Shown here: piece by piece, positions 10,301 to 18,261 of the stretch
How the letters are laid out: every line of letters begins with the position of its first letter
Position numbering within the stretch: the stretch's first letter is position 1
Assembly (NCBI GenBank): GCA_035627615.1
Contig: DASPLL010000053.1
Location: 10,098 to 74,097, forward strand
Length of the DNA stretch: 64,000 nt
Source: BRH-c25 sp035627615
Lineage (GTDB): Bacteria; Bacillota; Clostridia; Lutisporales; Lutisporaceae
Direction: 5' to 3'
The notes under the pieces: model-generated
What the model was told of the DNA's origin: nothing
Database searches by the model: none
Seen by the model: the letters and a program-made list of their open reading frames with translations, nothing else
Made by a program: the position numbers and the translations under genes

Positions 10301-11822
10301 GGTTTCTCCACCTCCCCATCATGATATTTATTCCATAGAGGATCTGGCACAACTGGTTTTTGATCTGAAGAATGCAAATCCCAAAGCAAGGATAGTTGTA
10401 AAACTGGTTTCTCAGATCGGAGTCGGGACCGTTGCAGCAGGTGTTGCAAAAGCCCATGCCGATGCTGTTTTGATTAGCGGTCATGACGGAGGCACAGGGG
10501 CTGCATCCATAAGCTCCATGAAATATGTCGGGCTTCCATGGGAATTGGGACTTGCTGAAGCCCAGCAGACACTGCTGCTGAATGACTTAAGAAGTAGAAT
10601 CACCCTGCAGGTAGACGGTAAAATGAAAACCGGAAGAGATGTGGTTATTGCCGCTCTGCTGGGAGCCGAAGAATACGGTTTTGCCACGGCTGCGCTTATA
10701 TCCATCGGCTGCAGGATGTGCAGAAGATGTCATCTCAATAAATGTCCTGCCGGGATTGCAACACAGGAAGAGACTTTGCGCAGGAATTTCTCCGGTGAAC
10801 CGGAGCATCTCATCAATTATCTGAGCTTTGTAGCGGAGGAAATCCGCGGGATCATGGCCCAGCTTGGCTTCCGCACCATGGATGAGATGATTGGCAGAGT
10901 GGATGTGTTATACGCGCAACAGGGGGACGGCGAAAAACTTAATAGCTGCGCTCTGTCACCAATACTGTACAGGCCTGAGCTACCATCCCGCATCGCAGGC
11001 AAGCGCATGATCAGCCAGGAGCACAATATGGAGCATGTACTGGACAGAAAGCTAATTGAGGAATCGAAAGCAGCGCTGGAAAAAGGTGTAATGGTTGAGC
11101 ACATATTGAAGATCAGGAATACCGACCGCTCCTTCGGTACAATGTTAAGCGGCGAGATTGTACAGCGCTATGGAGATAAAGGCTTACCGGAGGATACAAT
11201 AAAGGTATTCCTGGAGGGTTCCGCGGGGCAGAGCTTCGGGGCATTTGCAGCAGCGGGACTGACCTTAAAGCTTGAGGGGGAAGCAAACGATTATCTGGGC
11301 AAAGGACTATCCGGCGGAAAAATCATATTGAAGCCACCTGCCGATGCTGCATATGCTTCAAGTGAAAATATTATTGCAGGAAACACATTACTGTATGGTG
11401 CGACCTCCGGTGAAGCATATATTTCAGGAAGAGCCGGTCAAAGATTTTGTGTGCGTAACAGCGGCGCAACCGCAGTGGTTGAAGGAATCGGCGACCATGG
11501 CTGTGAATACATGACAGGAGGTATTGCCGTCATACTTGGTTCAACGGGTAATAACTTTGGAGCCGGAATGAGCGGTGGTGTTGCCTATGTCCTGGATGAG
11601 GAAGGCGAATTCTGTGCCAGGTGCAATGAAGAAATGACGGGTATTGAAAGCCTGACAGCTTTAAAGGATATTAAGCTGGTAAAAGACATCATTGAGCGTC
11701 ATTATAAATATACAAACAGTATAAAGGCAAAGAAAATCCTGGATCAATGGAGTACTTATACAAAGCTGTTCTTTAAGGTATGTTCTCCGCTTTACAAAAA
11801 GCATCTGGAACAAATTGTGTAA
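7329..11822 (+). CDS. gltB: Glutamate synthase large subunit
   Basis: This 1497-aa protein transfers the glutamine amide nitrogen to 2-oxoglutarate. The N-terminal class II glutamine amidotransferase domain has its catalytic Cys at residue 22 (SCGVGFIA), implying that the N-terminal residues are removed as a propeptide. The central and FMN-binding synthase domains follow, with the 3Fe-4S cluster motif CRMCRRCHLNKCPAG near residue 1130, and the C-terminal beta-helix domain ends the protein. Length matches the bacterial alpha subunit. The start is GTG at 7329 with GAAGGAAGG 8 nt upstream. No small subunit (gltD) lies next to it; a tRNA follows instead, so its electron-donating partner must be encoded elsewhere or be different. 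Confidence 0.96.
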   Translation: MERYGIYERQGLYNPDMEKDSCGVGFIANIKGKKSHDILKQGLQILKSLKHRGAVGADASTGDGAGILLQIPHDFFRKELKKINIKLPKPEDYAVCMVFLPREPNARLFCEGILERIIAEEQQKLLGWREVPVNENACGESARATRPVVAQVFIDRGGQKEEVFERKLLIIRKRAQKIIYDSRKPYTESFYVCSFSSRTIIYKGQILGYKLEEFYTDLSDDSIKTSIVLVHERYSTNTFPSWKLAQPFRYLAHNGEINTIRGNINWMNAREGVMQSQTFGDDFNKILPIIEPGGSDSASLDNALELFIANEHSMENSMMLLIPEAWQNNLRMSKEKRAFYEYMARVIEPWDGPATIAFTDGVKIGVTVDRNALRPARYLLTKDDRVIMASEAGVIDVPAEMIIKKGCLQPGRILLVDTGEGRVISDNEIKASAYKSKPFAEWVERNRLTLKDIKQPYGGKKMNREDLHINQLVFGYTEEELKKILAYMAENGKEPMGSMGIDTPVAVLSGRPQLLFNYFKQKFAQVTNPPIDYIREETVMSLIQFIGTHGKLLDKIETEKDNKYIKLEHPFLRNSELESLRSLCTEDFRAITIPMVFQADYEGNGLKEALDYLCKRAEESVKLGYNIIILSDRNIDMYSAPIPSLLALGAVHHHLIRKKLRTAVDLIVETGEARDAMHMALLAGFGAKAINPYMAFASIWDMVESKKYIKQTSNVEEAIGNYIEAICEGLLKIISRMGISTLQSYSGAQIFEAIGINQKTIDEYFTATPTVLTGIGLDGIAKEVLLRQNCAYNRFSELNPGGEIFWNPNGEHHAFNPEVIRKLRKACVENNKGIYNEYAHEASEQKGRITTIRSLLLFKKQQCISLDEVEAAGSILKRFRISAMSFGSLSAEAHETIAAAANRIGAASNCGEGGENPGRYNTGIGGDNLRSAVKQVASGRFGVTLNYLINCNEIEIKMAQGAKPGEGGHLPGYKVTPDIAKVRHSAMDIDLVSPPPHHDIYSIEDLAQLVFDLKNANPKARIVVKLVSQIGVGTVAAGVAKAHADAVLISGHDGGTGAASISSMKYVGLPWELGLAEAQQTLLLNDLRSRITLQVDGKMKTGRDVVIAALLGAEEYGFATAALISIGCRMCRRCHLNKCPAGIATQEETLRRNFSGEPEHLINYLSFVAEEIRGIMAQLGFRTMDEMIGRVDVLYAQQGDGEKLNSCALSPILYRPELPSRIAGKRMISQEHNMEHVLDRKLIEESKAALEKGVMVEHILKIRNTDRSFGTMLSGEIVQRYGDKGLPEDTIKVFLEGSAGQSFGAFAAAGLTLKLEGEANDYLGKGLSGGKIILKPPADAAYASSENIIAGNTLLYGATSGEAYISGRAGQRFCVRNSGATAVVEGIGDHGCEYMTGGIAVILGSTGNNFGAGMSGGVAYVLDEEGEFCARCNEEMTGIESLTALKDIKLVKDIIERHYKYTNSIKAKKILDQWSTYTKLFFKVCSPLYKKHLEQIV

Positions 11823-11900
11823 CTGCCGGCTAGTGCCTCGTAACGTATATCTCTTCTTGAGCATGTGAGGCACTGAATCAATGTTGTGATTGTTATAGGC

Positions 11901-11975
11901 GGCCCATTGGTCAAGTGGTCAAGACATCGCCCTCTCACGGCGGTAACAGGGGTTCGAATCCCCTATGGGTCACCA
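11901..11975 (+). tRNA. tRNA-Glu (anticodon CTC)
   Basis: The 7-bp acceptor stem GGCCCAT/ATGGGTC, the anticodon loop CTCTCAC with anticodon CTC, the T-arm GGTTCGAATCC and an encoded CCA end are all present. The sequence closely follows the Bacillota tRNA-Glu pattern. It reads GAG codons and lies 78 nt after gltB. Confidence 0.95.
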
Positions 11976-11987
11976 AATGCATACTTT

Positions 11988-12022
11988 GATATAGTTACTG
12001 AAAGGTTGCTATATCTTTTTTT
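11988..12022 (+). terminator. Terminator after tRNA-Glu
   Basis: The arms GATATAG and CTATATC surround a 14-nt loop and are followed by a run of seven T. Confidence 0.6.
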
Positions 12023-12091
12023 ATGATTTAACCCGCTTCTGAACACTATTTCTTTTTCCTGATTATACCGAAACAGTAATTATAATATAAA

Positions 12092-12122
12092 AATACTGCA
12101 TCCGTTTCAAGAATGCAGTATT
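12092..12122. repeat. Dispersed palindrome family 1, copy A
   Basis: AATACTGCATCC and GAATGCAGTATT form a hairpin next to the stop of the Lon fragment. It resembles four other copies (23450, 53254, 62246, 63855) with a CACTG(T/C)ATTC-type arm. Confidence 0.6.
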
Positions 12123-12148
12123 CTCATCACCCATATACCTGCAAGCTA

Positions 12149-12748
12149 CTACTCATAATAGAAGCCTATCCTTCTCTCTTTCACCGGACAGAACTTCTTT
12201 AGAATATTCTGCTCCGTAATAAAGGACTCTGTTATGATAGTGCTTTCCATTTCATTTTCCAGAAACAGAAGAGCAGCTCTCCTGCATACTGAAACAACAA
12301 GCCTCTCCAATTCTCTGACACCTTTGTTTGCGGTACATGCATCCACAAGCACTCCAATGGAGTCATCAGAAAACCCGTAATCAAGTTTGTCCAGACCTGA
12401 TTCATAAAGCATTTGAGGTATTATGTGCCTTTTAGCTATCTGAAACTTCTCAGCATCGGTATATCCCTGCAGCCGTATAATCTCCATCCTGTCCAGCAAG
12501 GGCTTCGGTATACCCTCCTCAGCATTGGCGGTACATATGAAGAATACTTCCGACAAATCGACAGGAACCTGCAGATAGTAATCAACGAAAGCACTCCTGT
12601 TTGAATCGAGGATATCCAGGAATATGCTGCCACAGTCACCTTTATTGGACGCAGAAGGTATTTTATCCACCTCATCCAGAAGCAGCACCGGCGCACTTGA
12701 GCCGCAGCCGCTCAAAGTCCTTATGATTGCTCCCGGGAAGGCATTCAT
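12149..12748 (-). pseudogene. Orphan AAA+ fragment of Lon protease
   Basis: The 199 residues match only the middle of the LonA ATPase: Walker B (VLLLDEVDKI), the FVDYYLQVPVDLSEV segment, sensor 1 (CTAN), the PLLDRME arginine-finger region and sensor 2 (GVRELER). The N-terminal domain, Walker A and the Ser-Lys protease domain are absent, so it cannot be an active Lon. It does have an ATG at 12748 preceded by AGGTGAT at good spacing, so a short product could be made. Whether this is a decaying remnant or a kept regulator of AAA+ assembly cannot be told from sequence. Confidence 0.75.
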
Positions 12749-12776
12749 ATATGATCACCTTACCTTTACAAAAAAT

Positions 12777-12815
12777 CTCCCTTTGCATAACCATGATCTG
12801 ATTATACAAAGGGAG
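12777..12815. repeat. Hairpin upstream of the Lon fragment
   Basis: CTCCCTTTGCATAA (12777-12790) and TTATACAAAGGGAG (12802-12815) are reverse complements except one position. It could form in a leader transcript or mark the edge of a lost element. Confidence 0.6.
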
Positions 12816-12897
12816 GATAGAAATAATTTTGATAATAATTTTAAAAAATAGCACCTTGGCTTTATGCCCGAGTGCATTATTGCATATCTTATTTATT

Positions 12898-12975
12898 TCA
12901 GGAGGGTTTTACATCGTTAGGGATCGGACACTCCGATATCAGAGTCCATGATAGAATGGCTGCTGTTTCTGCCAT
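12898..12975 (-). CDS. Possible 25-aa small ORF
   Basis: An ATG at 12975 is preceded by a strong GAGGAGG site and opens a short frame ending in TGA at 12898 (begins MAETAAILSW, ends NDVKPS). It lies downstream of pfp on the same strand. The first codons fall in a hairpin, AGAATGGC/GCCATTCT (12953-12978), which could control translation. I do not recognise the peptide; the frame may also be chance. Confidence 0.3.
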   Translation of the reverse strand: MAETAAILSWTLISECPIPNDVKPS

Positions 12976-13098
12976 TCTAGTAACCTCCTCACTTTTTAAC
13001 ATACTGTAAAATCAATGAATTTTTTTAAAATTGCCCACTTTTTCAAATATAAACACCACATTAACAGTATGCCAAAATATTCATATAATCAATACATA

Positions 13099-14340
13099 TC
13101 ATTTACAAACTACCGGTATTCTTTTGAGCCTTGTATATACCGGAAGCCCGTTTTCCATAGGCAGCTTTACATCGCCCTGGATAAAAGGTGCAATATAGTT
13201 TATAAAATCATCCGTCACAAATGTGCCTTCCCGGTTGATATAACTGTCAGGAACTCTTCTTTCCGCATTTGCTACAGTTTCCAATTCCACAAGCTCATTA
13301 TATGTTGTATTATCCTTACCCACTCTTATGGAAGGCATAAATCCACTAAAGCCCTCTATGGCTGCACTGACTGCTGTTCTTCCGGCCAGCTCACCATATT
13401 CTATATCAGTGGCTGAAGCCCAGTGCATGGCTGCCTGCTGGCTTATATCGGGAACTATGACCCTTGTTTTCAGCTTCAGTCTCTCTTCCAGTAAATTTTT
13501 CAGATAGTCTCCTACCGCTCCCAGTTCAGGGTGTCCAAAGGGGTCGGTAGCAACATCCCCTGACTTGACCATAACATAACTACCATGCTTGTCGGTAAGG
13601 CCTTCACCTGTTATTATAAACACTCCCCCGACAGTATCATATACCTTTTTAACTTTATTCACAAAAGAGTCCTTATCAAAAGGCACTTCAGGAAAGCATA
13701 TGATATGAGGAGCTTCATCCTTACCATTATTTGCAAGGGCGCAGGCTGCAGGAAGCCACCCGGCATTTCTTCCGACAGTTACCAATACCGTTATAGGCTC
13801 GGAGGTATACATGCTTTCATTATGCAGAGCAGATTCTCTGACAAGTGTTGCAAGATACTTTGCTGAGCTTCCGTTGCCAGGGCAGTAGTCAGTACCTTCA
13901 AGGTCATTGTCAACGGTTTTGGGCACTCCCATTACCCTTATATCATACTCCATAAGCTCTGCTGCCTTATAGATCTTATTGGCTGTATCCATTGAGTCAT
14001 TTCCTCCGTTGTATATGAAATATCTTATATTATATTTCCTGAATACTTCATAAACCCTCATAATATCATCATCATCCGGTTCGCTTGACTTAAGCATGTA
14101 CCTGCATGCCCTGAGTGCTGCACCCGGTGTCCTTTTCAAGCCTTCAATATCTTCCTGACTCTGTGCTTTAAGATCAATCAGATCCTCTTCTAAAATACCC
14201 TCAATACCATGTATTGTGCCAAAAATACCAGTGATCTGATCATACTTTTTCGCCTCTTCTATAACTCCGTACAGGCTGCTGTTTATTACACTGCTGGGAC
14301 CTCCAGCCTGACCTACCAGCAAATTACCTTTCAAACTCAA
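13099..14340 (-). CDS. pfp: 6-phosphofructokinase, probably pyrophosphate-dependent
   Basis: This 413-aa PFK family protein has the GQAGGPSSVINSS N-terminal nucleotide/phosphate loop, GGNDSMDTA where ATP enzymes have GGDGS, and the catalytic PKTVDNDL motif. The Asp/Asn at the GGDGS position and the KTVDNDL context are typical of the PPi-dependent group, so it likely phosphorylates fructose 6-phosphate reversibly with pyrophosphate. The start is TTG at 14340 with AAAGGATGGG upstream; no ATG would keep the glycine loop. It seems monocistronic. Donor assignment is inference from motif. Confidence 0.85.
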   Translation of the reverse strand: MSLKGNLLVGQAGGPSSVINSSLYGVIEEAKKYDQITGIFGTIHGIEGILEEDLIDLKAQSQEDIEGLKRTPGAALRACRYMLKSSEPDDDDIMRVYEVFRKYNIRYFIYNGGNDSMDTANKIYKAAELMEYDIRVMGVPKTVDNDLEGTDYCPGNGSSAKYLATLVRESALHNESMYTSEPITVLVTVGRNAGWLPAACALANNGKDEAPHIICFPEVPFDKDSFVNKVKKVYDTVGGVFIITGEGLTDKHGSYVMVKSGDVATDPFGHPELGAVGDYLKNLLEERLKLKTRVIVPDISQQAAMHWASATDIEYGELAGRTAVSAAIEGFSGFMPSIRVGKDNTTYNELVELETVANAERRVPDSYINREGTFVTDDFINYIAPFIQGDVKLPMENGLPVYTRLKRIPVVCK

Positions 14341-14397
14341 TAAAATCCCATCCTTTCAACCTGCATATTGCATATTATTATATAAAACTTTTATTAT

Positions 14398-15369
14398 CTA
14401 TTGTGAAATGCAGCTTATCTGCCCTGCATCATCTATCTCGAATGATATCGCTTTATGCCTCCTGCCGTGAAAAAACGGAGGCATGTTCACAGCATCAGTA
14501 CACATAATACAAGTTGGATTCGCACAAGCATACAGAGTTTTTACTGATTCCTTTGAAGGACAATCATCCAGCCGCGTATTGGAAACGCTTATCACAACAT
14601 AACGCGGGTTCATTTGTGAGGCCAGCTGTTTATTAATCCCATCCCTATGTCCATGGTGGGGGAGCTTCAATATATCACAGCGGGGGACTGTCCTGCTGTC
14701 CCAGTATGAAATGTAAGCGTCAGCACCAAGCAGGATCCGAACGTTATTATAGCAAATATTCAATACTATACTTGTATTATTTGTGAAAGCATCAAGTTCA
14801 CCAAGGCTGCAGCCTTTTTGCTCCACATCTCCCTCAACAAACAAACTGTCAATAATCTCACGCTGTCTGACAAGTTTTTGGGAATCGCAGCAAAGTATTT
14901 CCATCTCAAAATTCCATGAAAAGCTCCGGACATAAGGCCAGATGATTTCTTTTATTAATGTTCCTTTTGCTATAAGCATTGAAATAGATTTACTATAGAG
15001 ATTTATAGAACGCACAAGGTTTTTCGCTCCATCAGTATAATTAATGCTGCATTTGATCTCTTTTCCTATATATTCATGGTCAAGCTTATAGTTTACCCAA
15101 AGCTCCTTAACCGGTATTTTCTCAGTTATTTCAAGAAGTCCGCCGACATGGTCAAGATGAAGATGTGATATGACGAGTATATCGATTTTTTCCACCTTTT
15201 CACTGACAAGATAATCAATACTTTTTACCCGGATATCCGACTCCAGATAATTAGCTTCATTACAATCTCCTGTGTCCACAAGCATGCAAAGATCTCCGCC
15301 TTTTCTGTTGTAATGGCGCAGCAATACGGAATCCCCATAACCGACATTGATAAAATCTACTTTAAGCAT
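14398..15369 (-). CDS. ComEC-like metallo-beta-lactamase fold hydrolase
   Basis: This 323-aa protein lacks membrane segments and a signal peptide but has the metal-binding motif SHLHLDHVGG (about residues 69-78), an early VDTGD motif and LPHHGHRDG later, the order seen in the ComEC/Rec2 C-terminal hydrolase family. The substrate is unknown; family members act on phosphodiesters or nucleic acid. It starts 12 nt after the ABC ATPase stop, with GGTGAG in the gap, so it is translated from the same transcript as the transporter. That context hints that it acts on the imported compound, but this is inference. Confidence 0.75.
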   Translation of the reverse strand: MLKVDFINVGYGDSVLLRHYNRKGGDLCMLVDTGDCNEANYLESDIRVKSIDYLVSEKVEKIDILVISHLHLDHVGGLLEITEKIPVKELWVNYKLDHEYIGKEIKCSINYTDGAKNLVRSINLYSKSISMLIAKGTLIKEIIWPYVRSFSWNFEMEILCCDSQKLVRQREIIDSLFVEGDVEQKGCSLGELDAFTNNTSIVLNICYNNVRILLGADAYISYWDSRTVPRCDILKLPHHGHRDGINKQLASQMNPRYVVISVSNTRLDDCPSKESVKTLYACANPTCIMCTDAVNMPPFFHGRRHKAISFEIDDAGQISCISQ

Positions 15370-15381
15370 ATTATCTCACCA

Positions 15382-16491
15382 TCACTCTTCGTCCGGCAGA
15401 ATATGTACCTTCTTGCTATCAATCATAATATTGACTTCGCCTTCTAATGCCCCTGCAGTGCTGGGATTTGAGTCGTCAATAATAAAGGTATTGCCGTCAA
15501 CCTCCACCCAGTAACGGATGACACGGCCGAGAAAGCTGTAAAAGCTGACCTTTCCTCTAAGGATATTTGCAGCATGGGCACCATTATCATCCGGAGTTAT
15601 GCTAATACATTCAGGGCGCAGGACAAGTATTGCACTATCTCCCTTCTTTACCTGATAGCCTCCTTCATCAATCTCAAAAGTAATACCTTTCCATTGAAGG
15701 TATATTTTCTTTTGCTCTACAGCCTTAACCTCCACATTAATAAAGTTTACAGTTCCTACAAAGTCAGCAACGAATTTGTTGACTGGCTTGAAATATATTT
15801 CCCATGGCGTACCCACCTGCTCTATTCTGCCACGCCTCATGACCGCAATACGGTCAGACATTGAAAGAGCCTCATCCTGGTCATGTGTGACATAAATACT
15901 GGTTATCCCGAGGCGCTGCTGTATCTGCCTTAGTTCAGTACGTACATCTACACGAAGCTTGGCATCAAGATTTGATAAAGGCTCGTCCAGCAGAAGCACT
16001 TCCTGTCCCATTATAAGCGCTCTTGCAAAAGCAACACGCTGCTGCTGACCACCGGAAAGCTGCTTGGGGAAACGGTCCTCAAGCCCCTCAAGATTAAACA
16101 TTTTCAGCATTTCCTTCAGCTTATCCCTTTGATCGTCCTTCTGCATATTTCTTAGCTTCAGACCATAGCATATGTTTTCTGCTACAGTCATATGGGGAAA
16201 GAGGGCATACTCCTGGAAAACAAGTGGGGTATTACGTTTGTAAGTCGGTAAGCCGTTTACCTTCTTCCCGTCCAGGAATATTTCACCAAATTCAGGCTCC
16301 GAAAAACCGGCAAGCTGGCGCATAAGCGTTGTCTTGCCACAGCCGCTGGGACCCAAAAGTGTCATGAAGCATCCTTTCGGTATTGAAAGTGATACATCAT
16401 CAAGGGCACAAAAATCAACAAACATTTTAGTTACGTTTCTGAATTCAATGAATTTATCTTTATAATCATTTGAAGAACGCTGACTATTCAA
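15382..16491 (-). CDS. ABC transporter ATPase, Fe3+/polyamine/2-AEP uptake class
   Basis: The protein carries Walker A GPSGCGKTT, signature LSGGQQQR, Walker B LLLDEPLSNLD, and the switch His in VTHDQDEA, followed by a C-terminal TOBE-like regulatory domain (about 280-365). This is the PotA/FbpC/PhnT pattern. I choose TTG at 16491, 6 nt after GGAGGAG; a TTG five codons upstream at 16506 would overlap that site. It powers the adjacent fused permease and lipoprotein receptor. Confidence 0.9.
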   Translation of the reverse strand: MNSQRSSNDYKDKFIEFRNVTKMFVDFCALDDVSLSIPKGCFMTLLGPSGCGKTTLMRQLAGFSEPEFGEIFLDGKKVNGLPTYKRNTPLVFQEYALFPHMTVAENICYGLKLRNMQKDDQRDKLKEMLKMFNLEGLEDRFPKQLSGGQQQRVAFARALIMGQEVLLLDEPLSNLDAKLRVDVRTELRQIQQRLGITSIYVTHDQDEALSMSDRIAVMRRGRIEQVGTPWEIYFKPVNKFVADFVGTVNFINVEVKAVEQKKIYLQWKGITFEIDEGGYQVKKGDSAILVLRPECISITPDDNGAHAANILRGKVSFYSFLGRVIRYWVEVDGNTFIIDDSNPSTAGALEGEVNIMIDSKKVHILPDEE

Positions 16492-16527
16492 AACAATCTC
16501 CTCCAATATATTTCACGATATGTATAG

Positions 16528-18174
16528 CTAAAGCTCCAGACTCGTTCCATGCTTTTTAAGGAAGAACTGAGCCAGTTCCAGAACTCCAAAAGCAATTGAG
16601 ATCAGGATTACGGTAAATGCTGCAGCACTGCCCCACTCTCCGTTTGAAACCAACCCTAATATGGAAATTGTACCGACTATTGTGCCGGGTGAGTATATAA
16701 AGATCACGACACTCAAGCAGGTCACTGAGCGCAAAAAAGATAGTACGAAGCCTGATATAAAGGGAACCCTGAGCAGTGGTAAAATCACGTCCTTAAAGCT
16801 CCTGAAGGAGTTAGCCCCCAGATTGAGTGCAGCATCTTCGACTGAGCTGCCGATCTGCTGTATCCCGGCAACACTTGCACTGTAGCAGGTAGGAATATTC
16901 CAGAACAGCAGCGCGAGAACCATAATAGCAGAAGTACCGGTAATCTCCACAGGAGGAGAATTAAATGCTATGACAAAACCAAGCCCAAGAAATATACCAG
17001 GAATAGCTCCGGGCAGAATGGCTATAAAATCAAGAAGCTTGTTTATGCCGACCTGCTTTTTCTGCACAATATATGCAAGGATCATAGCCAGCAGCGCTGC
17101 GCCGGCTGATGAAACAGCAGCAAATTTTATGCTGTTAATAACCTCTATGTTCTTATCAAATACGTATCTCATATTGCTGAAGGTTATGGACCAGTCATGC
17201 CCCCATGCCTTTGTAAATGCCCCATACACCAGGGTTCCATATACAGTCAGCACAAATATGGAGACAAAACAACAGAAGGAGAACAAGCCCCATTTTACAG
17301 GCTTGGGTAATTCAAAGGGCTTAAGGGATATCTCCTTCCCTGTAATAGTTACATAGGAGCGTTGTCCCACCCAATATCTGTTTACGGCAAATATCATTAA
17401 TGCCGGAACAAGCAGTGCAGTTGCCAGAACAGCCGCCGTTTTCATATCATACCAGCCCACTATCTGCATATAGGCTTCTGTTGGAAGCAGGGCCATATCC
17501 CCGCCTATCATTATTGGGTTTCCAAAGTCCGTCAGCACATTGATGGCGGCTATCAGCGCCCCCCCTGCCACGCCCGGCCGGCATAGAGGCCAGAATACAT
17601 TACGGAAAACCTGCCATCTGGTAGCACCCATGTTATAAGCTGCATATTCAAGGTTTGTAGATACCGACTTCATAACTCCGTAAATAATAGAAAATGCATA
17701 TGGGAAAAATGTGACGGTCTGAACCATCCACAATCCGAACCAACCATAAACATCTACACTGAGTCCAAGCAATTTTTTCGTTATAATGCCCTGCATACCG
17801 AAAAGAAGAATATATGAAAGGGCAACAATAAATGGCAGAGAAACGATGGGAAGCAGGGTAACAAAACGGAAAAGCTTTTTAAACGGAACATCTGCACGCG
17901 ATAATGTATATGAAAAAACAAAAGCAATAGCCGTACAGGAAACCGTAGAAATCACTGTCATAAGCACGCTGTTATACAACGCTCTTGCCCATCTGGTCGT
18001 CGTAATAAGTCCTGAATAATCTGAAAGTGTTGGCACTGTAATAACCTTGATCACCGGCCAGATAACGAAGAAAGCTGTAAATGCAATAATAAAAATTATG
18101 GCTGCCAGGAGAGGCGGCTCATTTTTCAGCAATTTCATTTCTTTAATTGACTCTCTGGCGAAGAGCTTTGACAT
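16528..18174 (-). CDS. ABC transporter permease, two fused membrane domains
   Basis: The 548-aa protein has about 12 membrane segments and two copies of the binding-protein-dependent permease domain, each with an EAA-type loop (EYAAYNMGATRWQVFRNV and EDAALNLGANSFRSFKDV). This FbpB/PhnV-like internal duplication means one polypeptide makes the whole channel. The start is ATG at 18174 with only a weak ribosome site (GGAAAGG 12 nt away), and a stem-loop separates it from the receptor gene, both consistent with lower expression than the receptor. Confidence 0.92.
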   Translation of the reverse strand: MSKLFARESIKEMKLLKNEPPLLAAIIFIIAFTAFFVIWPVIKVITVPTLSDYSGLITTTRWARALYNSVLMTVISTVSCTAIAFVFSYTLSRADVPFKKLFRFVTLLPIVSLPFIVALSYILLFGMQGIITKKLLGLSVDVYGWFGLWMVQTVTFFPYAFSIIYGVMKSVSTNLEYAAYNMGATRWQVFRNVFWPLCRPGVAGGALIAAINVLTDFGNPIMIGGDMALLPTEAYMQIVGWYDMKTAAVLATALLVPALMIFAVNRYWVGQRSYVTITGKEISLKPFELPKPVKWGLFSFCCFVSIFVLTVYGTLVYGAFTKAWGHDWSITFSNMRYVFDKNIEVINSIKFAAVSSAGAALLAMILAYIVQKKQVGINKLLDFIAILPGAIPGIFLGLGFVIAFNSPPVEITGTSAIMVLALLFWNIPTCYSASVAGIQQIGSSVEDAALNLGANSFRSFKDVILPLLRVPFISGFVLSFLRSVTCLSVVIFIYSPGTIVGTISILGLVSNGEWGSAAAFTVILISIAFGVLELAQFFLKKHGTSLEL

Positions 18175-18218
18175 ATAGCATCACTGCCTTTCCTATTGTG
18201 GTGCATGCTGTATATTGG

Positions 18219-18243
18219 GGAGGTTTCCCTGTGGAAAACCTCC
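18219..18243 (-). terminator. Intercistronic stem-loop between receptor and permease
   Basis: GGAGGTTTTCC and GGAAACCTCC (read on the minus strand) form a hairpin with a 4-nt loop and no U-tract. Such structures between receptor and permease genes commonly stabilise the upstream message or cause partial termination. Confidence 0.55.
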
Positions 18244-18261
18244 TGCGTATATAAATAACCG

